In this document: piece by piece, positions 1-8,778 of the stretch
Numbering within the stretch: position 1 is the first letter of the stretch
Layout of the letters: the number at the start of each line of letters is the position of its first letter
DNA from: Oceanobacillus sp. Castelsardo
GTDB taxonomy: Bacteria > Bacillota > Bacilli > Bacillales > Amphibacillaceae
Length of the DNA stretch: 64,000 nt
NCBI RefSeq assembly: GCF_001659985.1
Contig: NZ_LYCS01000007.1
Span: 106,912 to 170,911 of the forward strand
Reading direction: 5' to 3'
Notes under the pieces: model-generated
Told to the model about the DNA's origin: nothing
What the model saw: only the letters and a program-made list of their open reading frames with translations
The model's database searches: none
Made by a program: the position numbers and the translations under genes

Positions 1-91
1 TGTCATCCATTTCCGCTTTAATGTTTAATTTTAAATGCTTGAACTTCCCCTTAAGAATAATACGTAACATAAATTAGGATCTCTCGAATAC

Positions 92-120
92 TTGTCTTTT
101 ATAAAAAAGTTTGATATAAT
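92..120 (+). promoter_or_regulatory. Sigma-A promoter of rpsF operon
   Basis: TTGTCT (92-97) and TATAAT (115-120) are separated by 17 bp, an almost ideal vegetative promoter. It lies just upstream of the rpsF leader hairpin and should start the rpsF-ssb-rpsR transcript. Confidence 0.75.
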
Positions 121-152
121 ACATCATTGTGAGTAATTAGTCGAAAATTGCT

Positions 153-187
153 CCTTGCCCTTTTTTGAACAAAGAGGGCCGCTAAGA
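153..187 (+). promoter_or_regulatory. Putative S6:S18-binding leader motif
   Basis: An 8-bp stem (158-165 with 171-178, 5-nt loop) sits on a second short stem (CTTG 154-157 with C182 and AAG 184-186). The trinucleotide CCG (179-181) bulges between the two stems. A bulged CCG next to a hairpin is the known recognition signature for the S6:S18 complex in rpsF leaders. The position, between promoter and rpsF RBS, fits autogenous control. The motif is seen directly; the function is inferred from the family. Confidence 0.6.
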
Positions 188-206
188 CCAAAAGGAGGTG
201 TAACGG

Positions 207-494
207 ATGAGAAAATATGAAATCATGTACATCATCCGCCCAGACATGGAAGAGGAAGCTCAAAAAGGTTTAGTTGAGCGTTTCAACACTGTTTTAACTG
301 ACAATGGGGCGGAGATTGAAAAAGTTCAAGAAGTAGGTAAAAAACGCCTAGCTTATGAAATTGAAGACTATCGTGATGGATATTATGTCTTGATTAACTT
401 TAGTGGTGACGAGAAATCAGTTAATGAATTCGATCGTTTAGCTAAATTTAGTGATGATATTATTCGTCATATGGCAGTTCGAGAAGATGATTAA
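207..494 (+). CDS. rpsF: 30S ribosomal protein S6
   Basis: 95 aa, the usual length for Firmicute S6. It opens with the conserved [13 protein letters not shown] strand and contains the GKKRLAYEI and DGYYVL segments. S6 pairs with S18 on the platform of the 30S subunit. The start follows a strong AAAGGAGGTG ribosome binding site. It is the first gene of the rpsF-ssb-rpsR operon and probably subject to the leader motif just upstream. Confidence 0.98.
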   Translation: MRKYEIMYIIRPDMEEEAQKGLVERFNTVLTDNGAEIEKVQEVGKKRLAYEIEDYRDGYYVLINFSGDEKSVNEFDRLAKFSDDIIRHMAVREDD

Positions 495-512
495 TAATAA
501 GGAGTGGTTCTG

Positions 513-1004
513 ATGTTAAATCGTGTCGTATTAGTAGGCAGATTAACGAGGGATCCTGATTTACGTTATACACCAACTGGGGTTGCTGTTGCTAACTTTA
601 CTGTAGCGGTGAATCGCCCTTTTACGAATCAACAAGGAAATCGTGAAGCTGACTTTATTAATTGTGTTGCATGGCGCCGACAAGCTGAGAATCTAGCTAA
701 CTATATGAAAAAAGGAAGTATGGTTGGGGTAGATGGCCGCGTACAAACACGTAGTTATGATGGTCAGGATGGTAAAACTGTATATGTAACAGAAATTTTA
801 GCTGAAAGTATACAGTTCTTAGAATCAAAAGGTTCTTCCATGGGAGGACAAAGTGCACCAGGGTTTCAACAGAATCAGAATCAAAATCAGAACCAATTTC
901 AGCCTAATCATAATCAGTTTCAACCAAACCAAAATCAACAAGAGGACCCATTCAGTAATAATGGGGAGCCGATTGATATATCAGATGATGATTTACCATT
1001 CTAA
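513..1004 (+). CDS. ssb: Single-stranded DNA-binding protein
   Basis: 163 aa. The N-terminal OB fold (about residues 1-105, [20 protein letters not shown]) is followed by a Gln/Asn-rich disordered tail with repeated NQNQ/FQPN. The acidic tip ends in DDDLPF, which docks partner proteins at replication forks. I chose ATG 513 over an in-frame GTG nine bases upstream because AAGGAG (499-504) is correctly spaced for it and all SSBs begin MLNR-. It lies between rpsF and rpsR, the canonical arrangement. Confidence 0.98.
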   Translation: MLNRVVLVGRLTRDPDLRYTPTGVAVANFTVAVNRPFTNQQGNREADFINCVAWRRQAENLANYMKKGSMVGVDGRVQTRSYDGQDGKTVYVTEILAESIQFLESKGSSMGGQSAPGFQQNQNQNQNQFQPNHNQFQPNQNQQEDPFSNNGEPIDISDDDLPF

Positions 1005-1051
1005 AGGATCGCATTTTAGAATGAATGAATTTAACGGAAGGAGTGTTCTAC

Positions 1052-1282
1052 ATGGCAGCTCGTCGTGGTCGTGCTAAGCGCCGTAAAGTTTGTTTCTTTA
1101 CAGCTAACGGAATTACACACATCGATTATAAAGACGTTGACTTATTAAGACGTTTCATTTCTGAACGTGGAAAGATTCTTCCTCGTCGTGTAACTGGAAC
1201 ATCTGCAAAATACCAACGTAAATTAACAAGAGCAATCAAACGCGCTCGTCAAATGGCTTTATTACCATACGTTGCGGATTGA
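1052..1282 (+). CDS. rpsR: 30S ribosomal protein S18
   Basis: 76 aa, starting [16 protein letters not shown], with the S18 core ([30 protein letters not shown]). S18 binds S6 and 16S rRNA at the platform. ATG 1052 is preceded by a GGAAGGAG RBS; an upstream in-frame ATG at 1025 is not supported. It is the last gene of the operon, closed by the terminator that follows. Confidence 0.98.
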   Translation: MAARRGRAKRRKVCFFTANGITHIDYKDVDLLRRFISERGKILPRRVTGTSAKYQRKLTRAIKRARQMALLPYVAD

Positions 1283-1285
1283 TCA

Positions 1286-1328
1286 AAAAAACCTCTAATC
1301 AATAACATGATTAGAGGTTTTATTTCGT
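1286..1328 (+). terminator. Rho-independent terminator of rpsF operon
   Basis: AAAACCTCTAATCA pairs perfectly with TGATTAGAGGTTTT across a 6-nt loop, followed by a T-rich stretch. The A-rich flank on the other side may also let it end the convergent gene at 1366. Confidence 0.9.
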
Positions 1329-1365
1329 TTAGGAAACTTTGCCATAAGGAAGGCAGCAATCAACT

Positions 1366-1857
1366 TTAATTTCTCTTTCTTGGATAGTGTAATATCATTC
1401 TACATAAAAGAACGATTGAATAAATAAAGGCTATCAATAAATAACTGTCATTTACTGTGAAAAATATGGAAATAATGGTGTATAGAAGAAATGGGATAGT
1501 AATGGTAAATGCAGTAATTTTCCATAATAAGGAGTAATGAAGTTTTCTATTTACTATTTTTGAAACTATTTTTCCAACGTATGACGTAAGAAAGATTACC
1601 CCAAACACTATAATCGTTAGTGGGAGATAATAAAAAATAAAAAAATAGATTAGTGTAAAAACGATATTCATATCTGATCCAAAGCTATCTAAGTCGGTTA
1701 AATTGTGGATGAAAGATGGAATGGAAGTAATGAGTAATATAAATAATATATAAAAGATAGCAATGTCTAATCCCACCCGATTAAGTTGAAACATGGCCTT
1801 TTTATTTGGAAGCTTTATACTATTTAAAAATACATTCCAGAAATTCATGAAGTTCAT
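1366..1857 (-). CDS. DUF1189-like membrane protein
   Basis: 163 aa with about four hydrophobic segments (near residues 30-50, 65-85, 112-132 and 138-155) and basic ends. The N-terminal pattern FLNSIKLPNKKAMFQLNRVG followed directly by a membrane helix resembles DUF1189 proteins such as YvdJ. Family membership is by eye only. It is convergent with rpsR and stands alone. The 301 bases between it and yybS hold no convincing gene; a TATAAT at 2007-2012 lacks a good -35 box. Confidence 0.5.
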   Translation of the reverse strand: MNFMNFWNVFLNSIKLPNKKAMFQLNRVGLDIAIFYILFILLITSIPSFIHNLTDLDSFGSDMNIVFTLIYFFIFYYLPLTIIVFGVIFLTSYVGKIVSKIVNRKLHYSLLWKITAFTITIPFLLYTIISIFFTVNDSYLLIAFIYSIVLLCRMILHYPRKRN

Positions 1858-2158
1858 TCCTATTCTATAAATTAATGATAGCTATATTATAGTAGATTTC
1901 TTCGTTAAAATCGTATATAACCTCTTTATTTACATGTAATATTTTCCTAACATAGTGATTATGCTATTTACAAAATGTAACATTTAAAGTAATAGGGTTT
2001 TTGCGTTATAATGGAATGTAGGATTTAAAAGAAGAATAAAAATGAAACGGTTATATTTCCCCTCTAATTAGACAACAAATTCAGTAGTGTATGTTATTAT
2101 ATATAGGACTATTGAATAGGCGAATTTCCCTTTATAGAAGATTATTTGAGGTGCTATA

Positions 2159-3103
2159 ATGAATCAATCTAAAAAAATAACGGATGGAACATTAATGATA
2201 GCCATCTATATGGTGCTATTATTTATTACTATCTTTGTTCCGTTTTTATCGATGATAAGTGTATTTTTGTTGCCAGTTCCTTTTGTTCTTTATGCAGCAA
2301 AATATAACTGGAAACCGTCCTTATTAATTTGGGTATTGGCTATTATATTTACTGTATTGTTTACATCTGTTTTCACTTTAGCAGTACCTATCGTGATGGG
2401 GATCGGCGGAATTATAATTGGTAGTGCAATCTATCGAAACTTATCCGCATATGAAACATTAGCAAGAGGTGCATTCGGCTTTGTAATTGGATTGTTATTA
2501 CTTTTTGTAGCGATTCAAGTCCTTTTCCAAGTTAACTTCATGGCGGAATTACGTACCATGGTTTCTGAATCTGTAGAAATGAGCACGGCCATTCTTGAAA
2601 GTGTAGGGATACAAGGCCAAACAGAACAGTTTCAGGAATTAATGGAAATGCAAATACAGTACTTTGTCGTTATTCTACCAGTGCTTCTAATCGCAACGGC
2701 ATTCCTGTTAGCTTTCATTAGCCAATGGATTAGTTATAAGCTGATAAATAGAATAGAGAAGGAGGATTTGTATTTCCCTCCATTTCGTACGTTGCGTTTT
2801 CCTACAAGCATACTTGGGCTGTATTTGATTGTAATTATTTTTTCCCTTTTCGAACTAGACACATCCGGTATTGTATATTTAATCATCCAAAATGCGAATG
2901 TGGTACTTAGTTTCTTATTAGCGATACAAGGTTTTTCCTTTATTTTTTATTACACACATCATAAGAAATTACCAAAATTTATACCAATTTTGAGTGTTAT
3001 ACTTACGGTGTTACTTCCTATCATATTTTTAACTATCGTACGAATTATAGGTATATTTGATATTGGTTTTAATATGAGGGAACGCTTGATGAGGAAAAAA
3101 TAA
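2159..3103 (+). CDS. yybS: DUF2232 integral membrane protein YybS
   Basis: 314 aa and very hydrophobic, with about eight predicted membrane segments. A weakly hydrophobic stretch around residues 125-165 is likely extracytoplasmic. Length, topology and position directly upstream of gdpP-rplI match YybS (DUF2232), whose role is not established. The start follows a TTGAGGTGC RBS. A short inverted-repeat element separates it from gdpP. Confidence 0.85.
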   Translation: MNQSKKITDGTLMIAIYMVLLFITIFVPFLSMISVFLLPVPFVLYAAKYNWKPSLLIWVLAIIFTVLFTSVFTLAVPIVMGIGGIIIGSAIYRNLSAYETLARGAFGFVIGLLLLFVAIQVLFQVNFMAELRTMVSESVEMSTAILESVGIQGQTEQFQELMEMQIQYFVVILPVLLIATAFLLAFISQWISYKLINRIEKEDLYFPPFRTLRFPTSILGLYLIVIIFSLFELDTSGIVYLIIQNANVVLSFLLAIQGFSFIFYYTHHKKLPKFIPILSVILTVLLPIIFLTIVRIIGIFDIGFNMRERLMRKK

Positions 3104-3125
3104 AAGACAGGTGCTTTAAAGTGCG

Positions 3126-3221
3126 TGTTCAAAAAGAAGGATAAAAAGGACCAAGGTCGGCTAAATCCGCTATCGCCAACTAGAAACGTCGAAGTGTCAT
3201 TTTTACCGGATTTTTTGAACA
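3126..3221. repeat. MITE-like element, about 96 bp
   Basis: The ends are a 10-bp terminal inverted repeat, TGTTCAAAAA (3126-3135 and 3212-3221). The right-hand ~30 bp recur in inverted orientation at 11875-11903. There is no ORF. It sits between yybS and gdpP and looks like a small non-autonomous insertion. Confidence 0.7.
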
Positions 3222-3244
3222 ACCCCTTATAGGAGTTGAAATTT

Positions 3245-5218
3245 ATGCCGAATATCCAAAAGAAACCTACACTTAGCAAGCATTTATGGGTAATCTATAC
3301 GTTATCCGTAATACTGCTCGTATTGATTTGGTATTACGAGTGGGTGTTAGGTGTTTTTATGACCATATTACTCATAGCTTCCCTATACTATTCCATTCGG
3401 ACGGAAAAAACGATGATAGATAAAACGGAAGCGTATATTTCAACGATTTCCCATCGGGTCAAGAAGGTAGGGGAAGAGGCACTTCTTGAAATGCCTTTTG
3501 GAATTATACTATTTAACGACGAGTACGATATTGAATGGTCTAATCCATATATGAATAAATTAAGTGAGAAAGACTCTATCGTAGGAGAATCGTTGAATAT
3601 CATTTCTGAACAATTAATCCCTATGATAAAAGAGGATAAAGAAGAAATTTTGGTAGAGTTAAATGAATTAAAGTTTCTCACTATCATACGTAAAGAAGAA
3701 AAGTTATTATACTTTTTTGATCGAACGACGCAGGTGGAATTAAAAGCTAAATATGAAAATGATCAAACGATTTTAGCTGTTATCTTTTTAGATAATTACG
3801 AGGAAATCACTCAGAACATGGATGATACGGCTAAAAGCCAGTTGAACTCTGAAGTAACATCGGTATTAAATAATTGGGCTAATGAATATGGTCTTTATTT
3901 AAAACGTACATCACAGGAACGTTTTTTAGCAGTTGGAACGAAAGAAATATTACAACAGTTAGAAAAGGTTAAATTTGATATTTTAGATGTCGTTCGTGAG
4001 CTAATAGGGGAACAGAATAATCCTGTTACCTTAAGCATAGGTGTAGGGACAGGTAATCTTCCTTTACCTGAATTAGGTAAGTTAGCACAATCTTGCTTAG
4101 ACCTTGCTTTAGGTCGTGGTGGTGACCAAGTTGCCATTAAAGATGAGTCTGGGAAAGTTCGTTTTTATGGCGGAAAAACAAATCCAATGGAAAAGCGGAC
4201 ACGAGTTAGGGCTAGAGTTATTTCCCATGCATTAACGGAGCTTGTAAAAACGAGTGATAATGTTATTATTATGGGCCATAAATCTCCGGATATGGATTCA
4301 TTAGGTTCTGCAATCGGCATTTTAAATATTGCTAAAGCGAACGATGCAAAAGGTTATATCATATTCGATCCAAATGATGTAGATACTGGAGTTCATCGTT
4401 TAATAGATGCCTTAAAAGACGATGAAGAACTGTGGCAACATTTTATAGAGCCATTTGAGGCAGAGGAGATTATAACAAGCCAAAGTCTTATTGTTGTGGT
4501 AGATACGCATAAGCCATCTATGGTAGCTGATGCCAGTCTTTTAAATAAAACGGACAATACTGTGGTGATTGATCATCACCGAAGAGGAGAAGACTTTATC
4601 GGAAATCCGACATTAGTTTATATGGAGCCTTATGCCTCTTCTACTGCCGAGTTAGTTACGGAGTTATTAGAATATCAACCAAAGAGTTTGAAATTAAAAA
4701 TGGTGGAAGCGACAGCCCTATTAGCTGGAATTATTGTTGATACGAAGAGCTTTACATTAAGAACAGGATCACGAACATTTGATGCAGCATCTTATTTACG
4801 ATCAAGAGGAGCTGATACTGTCCTCGTCCAACAATTTATGAAAGAAGACATTGATTTATATGTAAGACGTGCTAAGTTAATTGAACGTGCCGAGATTTTC
4901 AACGATAATATAGCTATAGCAAAAGCAGAGTCAGGGGAAGTATATGGCCCTGTGTTAATCGCACAAACTGCTGATACTTTACTTACGATGACAGGCATTA
5001 CTGCTTCCTTTGTCATATCAGAACGGGATGACGGTAGAATAGGAATAAGTGCCAGGTCATTAGGGAAAGTGAATGTACAAGTTATTATGGAAAAAATGAA
5101 TGGTGGCGGTCATTTAACGAATGCGGCAACTCAGATAGAAGATACAACAATAGATGATGCTACCGAGTTTTTAAAAGATATTATAATGGAATATTTAGAG
5201 GGGAGAGAATCAAAATGA
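3245..5218 (+). CDS. gdpP: Cyclic-di-AMP phosphodiesterase GdpP
   Basis: 657 aa, the normal size. Domains in order: two N-terminal membrane helices (about 13-50), a PAS-like domain (about 75-165), a degenerate GGDEF domain (about 170-300), and a DHH/DHHA1 phosphodiesterase (about 335-655). Metal-ligand motifs are visible: [21 protein letters not shown] and VIDHHRRG, plus the C-terminal GGGH. It hydrolyses c-di-AMP to pApA, setting potassium and cell-wall homeostasis. ATG 3245 is spaced correctly from AGGAG; the upstream in-frame TTG overlaps that RBS. It overlaps rplI by 4 bp (ATGA). Confidence 0.97.
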   Translation: MPNIQKKPTLSKHLWVIYTLSVILLVLIWYYEWVLGVFMTILLIASLYYSIRTEKTMIDKTEAYISTISHRVKKVGEEALLEMPFGIILFNDEYDIEWSNPYMNKLSEKDSIVGESLNIISEQLIPMIKEDKEEILVELNELKFLTIIRKEEKLLYFFDRTTQVELKAKYENDQTILAVIFLDNYEEITQNMDDTAKSQLNSEVTSVLNNWANEYGLYLKRTSQERFLAVGTKEILQQLEKVKFDILDVVRELIGEQNNPVTLSIGVGTGNLPLPELGKLAQSCLDLALGRGGDQVAIKDESGKVRFYGGKTNPMEKRTRVRARVISHALTELVKTSDNVIIMGHKSPDMDSLGSAIGILNIAKANDAKGYIIFDPNDVDTGVHRLIDALKDDEELWQHFIEPFEAEEIITSQSLIVVVDTHKPSMVADASLLNKTDNTVVIDHHRRGEDFIGNPTLVYMEPYASSTAELVTELLEYQPKSLKLKMVEATALLAGIIVDTKSFTLRTGSRTFDAASYLRSRGADTVLVQQFMKEDIDLYVRRAKLIERAEIFNDNIAIAKAESGEVYGPVLIAQTADTLLTMTGITASFVISERDDGRIGISARSLGKVNVQVIMEKMNGGGHLTNAATQIEDTTIDDATEFLKDIIMEYLEGRESK

Positions 5219-5661
5219 GAGTAATATTTCTTAAAGATGTTAAAGGAAAAGGTAAAAAAGGGGACGTAAAAAATGTTTCAGACGGTTATGCACGTAATTT
5301 CCTATTAAAAAATAACCTAGCTGAAGAAGCAACTTCCGGTAATTTAAAAGCATTAGAAGCGAAAAAGAAAAAGGATGCTGCACTAGAACAACAGGAGAAA
5401 GATGATGCAGTGGAATTAAAAGAGAAAATCGAGAATTTAACAGTAGAAATTAAGGCTAAATCAGGTGAAGGTGGTAGATTATTTGGTTCTATCACAAGTA
5501 AACAAATTGCAGATGTTTTAAATAAAAATTATGGATATCAAATCGATAAAAGGAAAATTGAGTTAAACCAACCAATCCGCTCTTTAGGATACACGAATGT
5601 TCCAGTAAAATTACATCAAGAAGTATCTGGAACGATTAAAGTGCACGTTGCAGAACAATAA
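5215..5661 (+). CDS. rplI: 50S ribosomal protein L9
   Basis: 148 aa. The N-terminal domain begins [19 protein letters not shown], a long central charged helix (about 41-75) follows, and the C-terminal domain contains GRLFGSIT. L9 sits at the base of the L1 stalk. Its start overlaps the gdpP stop (ATGA), showing translational coupling with GdpP, as in related Bacillaceae. Confidence 0.98.
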   Translation: MRVIFLKDVKGKGKKGDVKNVSDGYARNFLLKNNLAEEATSGNLKALEAKKKKDAALEQQEKDDAVELKEKIENLTVEIKAKSGEGGRLFGSITSKQIADVLNKNYGYQIDKRKIELNQPIRSLGYTNVPVKLHQEVSGTIKVHVAEQ

Positions 5662-5673
5662 AATGAAAAAAGG

Positions 5674-5700
5674 GAAATCGGCGTATTGCCGATTTCTTCT
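5674..5700 (+). terminator. Terminator after rplI
   Basis: GAAATCGGC (5674-5682) pairs with GCCGATTTC (5688-5696) across a 5-nt loop, followed by TTCTGTTCTT, a weak T tract. Confidence 0.75.
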
Positions 5701-5799
5701 GTTCTTGAAACACATTACCTTCCATATCATTGCATCTAATCAACCTTCAACTAAAAGATAACTTTCTAAGAAGAACTAAAGGGAGAGAATAAGTAAACT

Positions 5800-7170
5800 A
5801 TGAGCCAAACATGGAATGAACGTACACCGCCTCATAATATGGAGGCTGAACAATCCGTTATCGGTGCTGTCTTTCTAGAACCTGAAGCCTTCTCTACAGC
5901 TTCAGAAAAATTAGTTCCCGAAGACTTTTATCGTGCAGCACACCAAAGAATTTTCGCAGCAATGATGACACTTGCAGATCGTGGAGAACCAATAGATGTC
6001 ATTACGGTTACGTCTTATTTACATGATGCTAAGCAACTAGATGAAGTTGGTGGAGTAGTTTATCTTACACAACTAGCTGAAAGTGTACCAACTGCGGCTA
6101 ATATAGAATTTTATTGCAAAATTGTAGAAGAAAAGTCTCTTTTAAGACGTCTCATTCGAACAGCAACTGATATTGTGACTTCCAGTTTTGAAAAAGAAGA
6201 TGATGTAGCAGATGTTTTGAATGATGCGGAAAAAGGAATATTAGAGGTTTCCAGCCGAAAAAACTCTGGTGCATTTAAATCTATTAAAGATGTATTAATA
6301 GATGTTTATGATAATATTGAGAAATTACATCAGCAAAATGGGGATGTAACAGGTATACCAACTGGCTTTAGGGATTTGGATAAAATTACTTCAGGTTTCC
6401 AACGAAATGATCTTATCATTATTGCAGCACGTCCATCAGTAGGTAAAACAGCATTTGCTCTGAATGTAGCGCAAAGTGTTGCCGTGAATACGGATGAAAA
6501 TGTCGCGATATTTAGTCTGGAAATGGGTGCTGATCAATTGGTTCAACGTATGCTTTGTGCGGAGGGAAATATTGATGCCCAACGATTACGTAATGGACAT
6601 TTAGAGTCAGAAGACTGGATTAAATTAACGATGGCTATGGGGTCTTTGTCTAATGCAGGAATTTATATTGATGATTCCCCTGGTATACGGGTAAGTGAAA
6701 TCCGTTCTAAATGTCGTCGTTTGAAACAAGAACATGGTCTAGGTATGATATTGATAGATTACCTGCAATTAATTCAGGGAAGCGGAAAATCAGGAGAAAA
6801 CCGTCAACAAGAAGTTTCTGAGATTTCGAGATCCCTAAAAGGATTAGCGCGTGAATTAAATGTGCCACTAATCGCATTATCACAGTTATCTCGTGGAGTA
6901 GAATCACGTACAGATAAACGACCGATGATGTCTGACTTACGTGAATCAGGAAGTATTGAGCAGGATGCGGATATTGTTGGATTCTTATATCGTGATGATT
7001 ACTACGATAAGGAATCCGAAAAGCAAAATATCATTGAAATCATACTTGCGAAACAACGTAACGGCCCGGTCGGTACCGTTGAGCTTGCTTTTGTGAAAGA
7101 GTACAATAAATTCGTAGACTTAGATCATCGATATAATACAAGTGATATCCCACCTGTAGCAATGTCCTAA
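5800..7170 (+). CDS. dnaB: Replicative DNA helicase
   Basis: 456 aa (dnaC in B. subtilis naming). The N-terminal primase-binding domain covers about residues 10-110 (PPHNMEAEQSVIGA), followed by a linker and a RecA-like motor from about 180. Walker A is ARPSVGKTAF near residue 210 and Walker B is MILIDYLQL. The later motif LRESGSIEQDADIV also matches. The hexamer unwinds DNA ahead of the fork. An AGGGAGAG RBS precedes the ATG. It follows rplI as in other Bacillaceae. Confidence 0.98.
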   Translation: MSQTWNERTPPHNMEAEQSVIGAVFLEPEAFSTASEKLVPEDFYRAAHQRIFAAMMTLADRGEPIDVITVTSYLHDAKQLDEVGGVVYLTQLAESVPTAANIEFYCKIVEEKSLLRRLIRTATDIVTSSFEKEDDVADVLNDAEKGILEVSSRKNSGAFKSIKDVLIDVYDNIEKLHQQNGDVTGIPTGFRDLDKITSGFQRNDLIIIAARPSVGKTAFALNVAQSVAVNTDENVAIFSLEMGADQLVQRMLCAEGNIDAQRLRNGHLESEDWIKLTMAMGSLSNAGIYIDDSPGIRVSEIRSKCRRLKQEHGLGMILIDYLQLIQGSGKSGENRQQEVSEISRSLKGLARELNVPLIALSQLSRGVESRTDKRPMMSDLRESGSIEQDADIVGFLYRDDYYDKESEKQNIIEIILAKQRNGPVGTVELAFVKEYNKFVDLDHRYNTSDIPPVAMS

Positions 7171-7174
7171 ATCA

Positions 7175-7260
7175 AAAGCGGGCGCTAGAGCTAGACGTGG
7201 CCATTCCTACGACAAGATTTAATAAGTTAAGTGTTTATACTCTTTTACCGAATAACATAA
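7175..7260. repeat. Truncated copy of GC-rich dispersed repeat
   Basis: AAAGCGGGCGCTAGAGCTAGACGTGGCC-like sequence is followed by an AT-rich tail (TTTAATAAGTTAAGTGTTTATAC) that resembles the tail of the fuller copy after htrC (14950-15120). Its GC-rich start contrasts with the AT-rich surroundings. It lies just after dnaB. Confidence 0.5.
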
Positions 7261-7289
7261 AACAGCCTGAGTGATAGGCTGTTTTTTAT
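7258..7289. terminator. Bidirectional terminator between dnaB and cdaS-like gene
   Basis: AACAGCCT (7261-7268) pairs with AGGCTGTT (7276-7283) over a 7-nt loop. There is a T run on the right and an A run on the left, so it can serve both convergent genes. It slightly overlaps the last codons of the minus-strand gene. Confidence 0.85.
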
Positions 7290-7900
7290 GTTAATCCTTT
7301 TGTCATAATAGGATATAAACTACCATTTATAGCAAATGTGGCTCTACCTGTTTCTTCAGATACAACAAGTACTAGTGCGTCCGTTAATTCTGTAATTCCG
7401 ATTGCGGCACGATGTCTCGTTCCAACTTTTAAATGGACTTCTTGTGTTGACACAGGAAGAACATTCCCTGCTGAGACAATCCGATCGCTACAGATCAACA
7501 CCGCCCCATCATGCAAGGGATTCCCCGTATAAAAGATAGACTCTAGTAAAGGGGAAGATAACTGGGCTTGAACGTTAATTCCAGAATGAACAAAGGAATC
7601 TAAGGGATCATGGCGTTCGATGACAATAAGTGCTCCATGGTTTCGCTCAGATAGATGTTGAATGGCGGTAGATAATACTTTAAATTGATCGGTAAAGGAA
7701 GCGAGAAAACTCCGTAAATAAAAAGATGCTGCATTTACTTGAACATCGTGAAAGAGTTGATGAATCTCTTCAAAATCATTTAGGATATCTGTTTCCGTAA
7801 TGTCGGTATGTTCGAGTACATCATGGATTTGGTTAGATAAAATTTCTAGATTCCCTCTTAATTGTGTAATAAGAGGAATTGGCAAATTTGCATTGGACAT
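7286..7900 (-). CDS. cdaS: CdaS-type diadenylate cyclase
   Basis: 204 aa. A helical N-terminal region (about 1-85) precedes a DisA_N/DAC domain carrying the two catalytic signatures: NPLHDGAVLI (DGA, near residue 130) and GTRHRAAIG (RHR). It condenses two ATP to c-di-AMP. Lack of membrane helices and the short N-terminal helical module match CdaS (YojJ, 207 aa) rather than CdaA. It is divergent from walR and lies 2 kb from gdpP, which degrades the same messenger. CdaS is sporulation-associated in B. subtilis; regulation here is unknown. Confidence 0.9.
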   Translation of the reverse strand: MSNANLPIPLITQLRGNLEILSNQIHDVLEHTDITETDILNDFEEIHQLFHDVQVNAASFYLRSFLASFTDQFKVLSTAIQHLSERNHGALIVIERHDPLDSFVHSGINVQAQLSSPLLESIFYTGNPLHDGAVLICSDRIVSAGNVLPVSTQEVHLKVGTRHRAAIGITELTDALVLVVSEETGRATFAINGSLYPIMTKGLT

Positions 7901-8007
7901 TTAGGTAACACCTCATATATTTATATAGTATATATTTTTTGCTATAAGATAATTATTATACAAAGTTACAAAGAAACGTATTTAATTTGGGGAAAATAGC
8001 CCAAGTA

Positions 8008-8036
8008 AAGACATATTGTTCAATTTACGATAAAAT
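8008..8036 (+). promoter_or_regulatory. Candidate promoter of walRKHIJ
   Basis: AAGACA (8008-8013, matching the GACA half of TTGACA) and TAAAAT (8031-8036) are 17 bp apart. They end 32 bp before the walR start. This is the best sigma-A match in the 167-bp divergent spacer. Confidence 0.4.
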
Positions 8037-8067
8037 AGAGTAAGCAATTGTAAAAGGAAGTGAGAGA

Positions 8068-8772
8068 ATGGCTCAGAAAATTTTAGTAGTTGATGATGAA
8101 CAACCAATTGCAGATATATTACAATTCAACCTAGAAAAAGAAGGATATCAGGTTATTTGTGCATACGATGGGGATGAAGCCACCAAATTAGCAGAAAGTG
8201 AAAAGCCTGATTTAATTTTATTAGATATTATGCTTCCAAATAAAGATGGAAATGAAGTATTACGTGAAGTTAGAAAAACACAAACGATGCCAATCATTAT
8301 GTTAACGGCGAAGGATTCCGAAATTGATAAAGTATTAGGATTAGAACTCGGAGCGGATGACTATGTGACAAAGCCTTTTAGTAATCGTGAATTAATTGCC
8401 CGAGTAAAGGCGAATTTACGAAGACAGCAAGTTCCCGATGTTGAACCGGAAAAGGAATCTAGCGATATAGAAATTGGTAATTTAACGATACATCCAGATG
8501 CTTATGTCGTATCTCGAGATGGAGTTCAAATAGAACTTACTCACCGAGAATTCGAATTACTACATTATTTAGCCCGTCATATTGGCCAAGTCATGACTCG
8601 TGAACATTTACTTGAAACGGTATGGGGCTATGATTACTTTGGTGATGTTCGTACAGTGGATGTAACCGTTAGGAGACTACGTGAGAAAATAGAGGAGAAT
8701 CCAAGTAACCCGACTTGGATTATTACCCGACGAGGTGTTGGGTATTATTTACGTAATCCTGAACAGGAGTAA
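8068..8772 (+). CDS. walR: Essential response regulator WalR
   Basis: 234 aa. The receiver domain (1-120) has the acidic pair D9/D10, phosphoacceptor D53 (LLDIMLP) and K in VTKPF. The OmpR-type winged helix (about 130-230) contains [13 protein letters not shown] and [12 protein letters not shown]. It controls autolysins and cell-wall metabolism in low-GC Gram-positives. An AAGGAAGTGAG RBS precedes the ATG. It is the first gene of walRKHIJ-htrC, 6 bp ahead of walK. Confidence 0.98.
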   Translation: MAQKILVVDDEQPIADILQFNLEKEGYQVICAYDGDEATKLAESEKPDLILLDIMLPNKDGNEVLREVRKTQTMPIIMLTAKDSEIDKVLGLELGADDYVTKPFSNRELIARVKANLRRQQVPDVEPEKESSDIEIGNLTIHPDAYVVSRDGVQIELTHREFELLHYLARHIGQVMTREHLLETVWGYDYFGDVRTVDVTVRRLREKIEENPSNPTWIITRRGVGYYLRNPEQE

Positions 8773-8778
8773 TGTTTC

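Noticed and set aside
2959..3279. 106-aa minus-strand open frame
   Set aside because: It is antisense to the end of yybS and the MITE-like element, without an RBS.
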